From: Acorus gramineus
Taxonomy: Eukaryota; Streptophyta; Magnoliopsida; Acorales; Acoraceae
DNA length: 64,000 nt
Direction of reading: 5' to 3'
Assembly: GCA_030737835.1 (NCBI GenBank)
Contig: CM060854.1
Location: 12,801,831 to 12,865,830, forward strand
In this document: piece by piece, positions 58,339 to 64,000 of the stretch
How positions within the stretch are numbered: the stretch's first letter is position 1
Layout of the letters: each line of letters begins with the position of its first letter
Made by a program: the position numbers and the translations under genes
The notes under the pieces: model-generated
Database searches by the model: none
Seen by the model: the letters and a program-made list of their open reading frames with translations, nothing else
Told to the model about the DNA's origin: nothing

Positions 58339-59563
58339 CCTTTGGTAAACTGGTTTCCATTTCACATGAATCGTAGATGTCTTCCAAATAATTTGATTAT
58401 TCAAATGTGTCATCCATATAATCCTCCTCACTGCCTGTTGAAAAATAGAAAAGAAGTCACATGTTATAAAATTAAAATTAAGATACAGTGCTGTATCTTA
58501 AAACCAATACATACCATATGAATTTTGAATTATCGGACATGTTATTTAGCAGTACATATTTTCAAATAAAGTCCTTCAAACCTTTATATGTATATACGTA
58601 TATGACAATTAGCAATTAAATATTGATCAAGTACACATTAATCAATTCCATAGAAATAAAATGTCAAAAATTCATTTTAAGATACAGTGCTGTATCTTAA
58701 AACCAAACAAAAACCATGTGGATTTTGAATTACCAAACATGTTAATTCCTTTGGTAAACTGGTTCTATTTCACATGAATCGTAGATGTCTTCCAAATAAT
58801 TTGATTATTCAAATGTGTCATCCATATAATCCTCCTCACTGCCTGTTGAAAAATAGAAAAGAAGTCACATGTTATAAAATTAGAATTAAGATACAGTGCT
58901 GTATCTTAAAACCAATACAAACCATATGGATTTTGAATTACCGGACATGTTATTTAGCAGTACATATTTTCAAATAAAGTCCTTCAAACCTTTATATGTA
59001 TATACGTATATGACAATTAGCAATTAAATATTGATCAAGTACACATTAATCAATTCCATAGAAATAAAATGTCAAAAATTCATTTTAAGATACAGTGTTG
59101 TATCTTAAAACCAAACAAAAACCATGTGGATTTTGAATTACCAAACATGTTAATTCCTTTGGTAAACTGGTTTCCATTTCACATGAATCGTAGATGTCTT
59201 CCAAATAATTTGATTCTTCAAATGTGTCATCCATATAATCCTCCTCACTGCCTGTTGAAAAATAGAAAAGAAGTCACATGTTATAAAATTAAAATTAAGA
59301 TACAGTGCTGTATCTTAAAACCAATACAAACCATATGGATTTTGAATTACCGGACATGTTATTTAGCAATACATATTTTCAAATAAAGTCCTTCAAACCT
59401 TTATATGTATATACGTATATGACAATTAGCAATTAAATATTGATCAAGTACACATTAATCAATTCCATAGAAACAAAATGTCAAAAATTCATTTTAAGAT
59501 ACAGTGCTGTATCTTAAAACTAAACAAAAACCATGTGGATTTTGAATTACCAAACAAGTTAAT
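58339..59563. repeat. Three tandem 409-bp repeats
   Basis: Units start CCTTTGGTAAACTGG at 58339, 58748 and 59156, with 95% or greater identity by eye. Each holds two copies of the near-palindrome AAGATACAGTGCTGTATCTT. The flanks at 57795-58035 and 59490-59710 carry related sequence, so the array grew inside an existing element. Confidence 0.92.
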
Positions 59564-60877
59564 TAGCAATACATATACTTTAAAAAAAGTCTTTGAAGCC
59601 TTATATATATATATATATGTATGTATGACAATTAGCAATTAAATATGAATCAGATAAACATTAATCAATTCCATGGAGAAATAAAATGTCAAACTTCAAA
59701 ATAAAATCAAGATACACGTGTATCTGGAAATGAACCGTGCAATTCAAATAACCTCCACAGATCCAACTGAAAAAAAAAAATTGATTTCGATGTTTGTTTT
59801 CACTTCCACCATTAAATCTAGATCTAAAATAAATGTAAAGAACAGTTAAAAAATCAGATCAATGTGAATTATTCAGATCTAAAACAGTCTAACATGAATG
59901 GATCGCCATTGTTTCCACCACAACCGTGTAAAAATCTTAGTCTCAACCGATCAAAATAAAAAAAAAATTACGATGCTTGTTTTTATTTTCACAAATAAAA
60001 CTGGATCTAAAAAGTCTAAATCGTCAATTTTTGGGGGTTCCGATTGACCTAACCTGAATGATTGCACCACAAACAGATCGCACAAAAACAAAGACGAGTT
60101 TTCTTTTTGTCTTCTCTTCTCCGCCGATCATATATGAATTTGATGTTTGATTTTTGTTTTCGTTACGAGAGAACAATCGGAAAAATAAAAAAACTCGTTG
60201 TGAGAGAGAAGAAGTGATTTCCAAATCATAACTAATCCCATAATTATCGGACCGGTTATGGAATCTTCATTTATGGAAATCAATGAAGAGCTTGATTGTA
60301 GGGGGGGGGGGGTAATATAGAAAATTCACACTTGCCACCTCATGGGGCTTAGTATGGGGTCTACCAACTGGGGCCCAAGAATCATTATTGTTATTTCAAT
60401 AAACGAGTGTATTTTTTGAAAGATAAAACCAATGAGAGTTGTAATTGAAACTGTATTGGACATCATTTTCCTTACCTTCATGACTTGGTTTTTCAAATTC
60501 TTTTTCCTTTAGTTTTGTTCTCTCTTTCTATTATCTCTCATTCCCAATTTTAATCTTCGTTCTCTCCACAGGGTGGAGTAATAAAAGAAAAATAAGTAAG
60601 AATAGACATGAAATAGGAAAATAAAGTTTTTGTGTGAGGAAAATAAAGTGATATTTGAATGTCGGAATAATAAACAATAAAGGAGTATAGTAATCCCCCT
60701 TTACTCATGAAATTAGCCTATTTCAACAACAATCATAAATAGATCCCACATTTTTATTTTTTATTTATTTCAAATAATCCGTTATCACCTCTTATACATC
60801 AATGAGATCCATGTCAAATTAATTTTTTATACCTTATTCACATTTTATTCTTTATCAATCAAACACTCTAACCTTTA

Positions 60878-61305
60878 GCCCCCGTTTGTTTCTGATATAA
60901 GACCCCGGATAACCCTGGATAAGAATTTTTAAGTTTTGTTTACCCTAGATAACCCTTGATAAAGTATGCCAGAATAAACCCTGATAGAGTGGTATATGGA
61001 TTCCAATCAACCCGTGGAATTAAAGTTATCTTAGGTTATTCCACCATGTCTGTCAAATCAACTATCATCACCTCTTATAAATCACATGTCAAATCAACTA
61101 TCATTACTTTTTTACCTTTTATAAATCCTTATCCATATTTTTTTCACATTTTACCCAAACAACAAAACATTTATTCTTACGTTTACCAACGAGAATAATT
61201 CAAAACACAATTAAACACAAAATCACTTTATCTTTATTTATACCCACTTATGCTTGGATAAATGTATATCCTAGAATAAAACCTATCCCCGTTCCAAACG
61301 GGGGC
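60878..61305. mobile_element. Tourist-like (PIF/Harbinger) MITE, 428 bp, TSD TTA
   Basis: The ends GCCCCCGTTTG and CAAACGGGGGC are exact inverted matches flanked by TTA (60875-60877 and 61306-61308), the target preference of this superfamily. The 130 bp to the right (61309-61440) resembles the inner part 61170-61300, which suggests a second partial copy next to it. Confidence 0.8.
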
Positions 61306-61715
61306 TTATTGTTACGTTTCACAACGAGAATAACTGAAAACACAACCAAACATAAAATCACTTATTTTATTGATAAAGTCAACAATTATTGAAATAAGTA
61401 TAAATTCCAGAATAGTTTATGTTTCTATCCAAATGGATCCTTATGGTGTCCATAATTCGTTATAAAAGTAAAAATAAAAATAAAAAACCCAATGATCCTC
61501 AAGACTTATATTAAAGCACACAGGTCCCCTTACCGATCATTATTTTTGTGACAAATCCTTCATTAACATTATTCCGGAGAGAGAGTGGAGGATACAAATG
61601 TAGGAATGACGAAAAAAAAAAGGAAGGAAATACAGATAGCTACTGGGTTAGGTGACAGTTCTCAAGGTGGCTCTGGATTTATTTCTTTATTTATTTTAGG
61701 TCACTCACCAGTGGT

Positions 61716-61737
61716 CCCCCCCCCCCCCCCCCCCCCC
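61716..61737. repeat. 22-base poly-C tract
   Basis: An uninterrupted C run. Its length may be affected by sequencing error. Confidence 0.85.
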
Positions 61738-63590
61738 AAACCAGCACCTGCAGCTATGCATCATCTTTTGCAGGTGACATTAACCTCCTCACCAACCTGA
61801 CTATCCATTTTAACTAATCCAGTCACACATTCACACCTTCCTTTCTTTCATTCATGCAGCGCCAAAAAAAAAAAAATTTGTATCTAAAAATTGTCTCCCC
61901 ACGCACCTGGTGCAGTGATGAGGACACCCTCTTTTGGTGGAGGGATGGGTTCCTCGAGGTACAATGTATTAATTTTAAGTCCCTTTGACTTCTTTTATTT
62001 TTTTTTAAATCCCTAAAGTCCCTCAGGCATTTTTCCGGGCCCCTGACAGTTACTGCCATTAGATTGAGCATTTAATCTTCTCGTTTTATCCTTTAACTAC
62101 CTTGTGTAAACCCTTAAATTGCCTCTGAATACTGTTAATTTTTTTTTTTTTTTTTTTGCTTGGTAAATGTTGTATTACTGTGAAACTTGCAAATATACAA
62201 AGAGAGAATTTCAGTCTCATTGCTTATAAGGTATTCAATGCAAAACTACATAAAAGTATACATTATTAAGTGCATTGGCTACATTGTTACAAAATTCAAA
62301 CTTTTGAGAGTTACTTGATTCAAGAACATCCAAAATTACATCAAAGATGAACAAATCCATAACAGAACCATTCAAAACTACATCAAAGAAGGAAACATTT
62401 AATTAAACATTCACCAAAAACATATATTGGTGGATTCATGGGAGAAGCAATAGATTCGAGATGGAGTGAGAAGCAATTGAGCTGGGATGGAGGGAGAGAG
62501 GACTCTTTGTTGCGATGAAAAAAGGGGCACGAGGTGGAGTGGGAAGCACCATCATCCTTCCTTGATGGAGAGTAAAAGAAAGAGAAAGAGGTGAAAATAG
62601 GGACAAGTGAAAATGTAGGATGTGGGGTAGCAAAAATAGATAAGGACAACAGTAGGGTACAGGTGGTGGAGGGCCACCATCTGCGAGGGTTGGGAAGAGA
62701 AGGGTTTCACAAAGAAGAGAAAGGGCTGAGAGTTAAAAAGGAAGTTAAATGGCAGATTTGGATGGAAAGACCCAAACATAATAGGTTTTAGGATGCAGGG
62801 ACCTATTGTTAGGTTGAAAAAATTGCAAGGACTTAAAATTAATATAGGGGTATGCTAAGGGGACTGTAATTAATCTCCTCAAAATAAAAATTATTTGATA
62901 TTCGAATATTCAAATATCAGGAAATAGCACTGAGTTAAATAGAATTAGCCCAATTTATGAATAGTCTCCAGTCCAGCTTGATCAAAGATTAAGACTTCAA
63001 GAACAAGCAGCATTTCTCCTTCATTAAAAGATTATTGCATAGTTAACTAGCTAAAGGTGAACATGCCAAATGTTCGGGGATTATATACTATATATAGTAC
63101 TAACCACACCTGCAGTTCAAGTAACACACAAGCAGCATTCCAAACATGTAACTAGGACCTGGTTGAAAACCAGTGCCAAGTATGTTCATCACTTCTAAAA
63201 GTTGTGATAGGGGAAACTAAATTCTCATTCAGATACCCTCAAAAGTGTCTTCCATCATGACCTGTAGAACAACTTCCCAATGGAAATTATACCTTTCATT
63301 CTCCAGACTTTGGGACGGATTCCCACCCAAGATGCCATCCAAGTCACAAAATTTATAAATGTCCTTACAAGGACTAAATCCATAGATTATATATAGCATC
63401 AGTCGAAGATCATTTCTTAAATAAAAACATAGTATATCGCTGCAACTACTATGGAGTAATATAACTCATCTGTTATAGTTGTTCATCTTGTTTGCCGGTC
63501 TAGATAACGTTAGGTTGGGGTGGGGAAAACCACTCATCAGCAGAAATAGCTACACAGGTTTCCAGGTCTCTTGATTTCAAGATACAACAT
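61738..63590. other. Intergenic region with possible MULE-like remnant
   Basis: TATTAATTTTAAGTCCCTT at 61965 and its inverted counterpart AAGGACTTAAAATTAATATA at 62830 may bound an element of about 870 bp; no TSD was settled. A poly-T run (62140-62157) lies inside. The last part would be 3' UTR if the exon at 63598-63658 is real. Confidence 0.35.
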
Positions 63591-63597
63591 CAACCTG

Positions 63598-63658
63598 TCA
63601 CTCATCACGTCGAGGACGCTTGCCATTGAAATGTCGCCCGCCTCCATTGTTTCTACCC
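63598..63658 (-). CDS. Possible last coding exon of a minus-strand gene
   Basis: On the minus strand TTGATTGTCTTGTAG is a good acceptor. The following frame reads GRNNGGGRHFNGKRPRRDE and stops with TGA at 63598-63600. A Gly/Arg-rich tail ending in a basic KRPRR cluster is common at the C-termini of RNA-binding nuclear proteins. The preceding exons would lie beyond the window end. The evidence is one splice site and composition only. Confidence 0.3.
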
Positions 63659-64000
63659 CTACAAGACAATCAATTAAGTGCATTCCAAAAAGTGAGCTCC
63701 TCAAAGAGTTGGAAGACAAGCCGGTTCAAAACCAGAAGACATGCGCATTCACAATGCCAAATTACTTGTTTGGGTTTTATAGACATTAAAACACAGTTAT
63801 AGAGAAACATAAGAACTTTTAGGTAGCCTTTGGATATTAGTTTGAAAAACAACCTTTCACTTAAAGCAACTTCTAAAGTAGCTTTCCAAGAAGCATATTT
63901 TTGTTAGATTCCAGAAAAATTGTAATTGTTTTCTATAACTAAAAGCTGTTTTTTTTATTTCTTCAAAAGCATTGGAAATGAGTTTGAATCGAGTATGATC

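Larger units (their letters stand above)
56970..60390. mobile_element. MULE-like element, 3.4 kb, with 9-bp near-perfect TSD
   Basis: The left end has ACCCAGGCCCC and, about 25 bases on, GGCCCCATTGTTGAGCCCCA and AGGTGGCA. The right end carries the inverted counterpart (TGCCACCTCATGGGGC, GGGGTC, GGGGCCCA). The flanks TTACTTCAA (56961-56969) and TTATTTCAA (60391-60399) differ by one base. It holds no transposase. Its content is tandem duplications and 409-bp repeats. On the minus strand a short acidic frame (EVIDLADQQNVT with DYMDD and CEMETSLPKE) inside the repeats may be a captured exon fragment; I cannot assign it. Confidence 0.7.

Overview
This is nuclear DNA of a flowering plant. It has spliced genes with GT-AG introns, plant-type proteins, long nested Ty3/gypsy LTR retrotransposons with tRNA-iMet primer sites, and MULE, hAT, Tourist-like and LINE elements. 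The species cannot be named from the sequence. The window splits into a repeat half (1-38730) and a gene-bearing AT-rich half (38731-64000).

Repeat half. I resolved nested retroelements by matching target-site duplications (TSDs). Element B (minus; window start to 5520) has its 5' LTR at 4517-5520. Its gag is split by a 3.7-kb solo LTR (451-4123, TSD GCCAA). Element C (plus; about 7003-38730) is a Tat/Retand-like gypsy element with a 5' LTR, a broken gag, RNase H-integrase and a 3' tail of 60-bp tandem repeats. Its gag was split by element D (8068-22184, TSD AAACC) and by an old solo LTR (22214-28842, TSD GGAAC). Each of those was hit in turn by a minus-strand solo LTR (18163-21854, TSD CGTGG; 23318-27127, TSD GAGGC). 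A non-autonomous hAT element (8445-9246, TSD GGTGAGCC) lies in the 5' LTR of D. A composite of LTR pieces (29606-35985) sits between gag and RNase H of C, where protease and most of reverse transcriptase are missing. The LTRs are about 2.8-3.8 kb, carry a CpG-dense block of some 500-750 bp, and share a conserved cassette of 36-40 nt framed by AG and GTGAGT.

Gene half. Three genes are well supported: a DUF3741/DUF4378 TRM/LONGIFOLIA-like protein (41887-45552, plus, three coding exons); an NADPH-type glyoxylate/hydroxypyruvate reductase of the HPR2/HPPR group (47872-53389, plus, two exons around a 4.6-kb intron holding a MULE-type MITE and a LINE relic); and a dynein light chain LC8 (54326-54888, minus, two exons). 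A possible last exon of a fourth, minus-strand gene lies near 63600. A 3.4-kb MULE-like element with internal 409-bp tandem repeats fills 56970-60390, and a Tourist-like MITE lies at 60878-61305.

The three genes have no evident functional link. The dominant process visible here is repeated insertion of LTR elements into one another followed by LTR-LTR recombination (four solo LTRs, no intact element).
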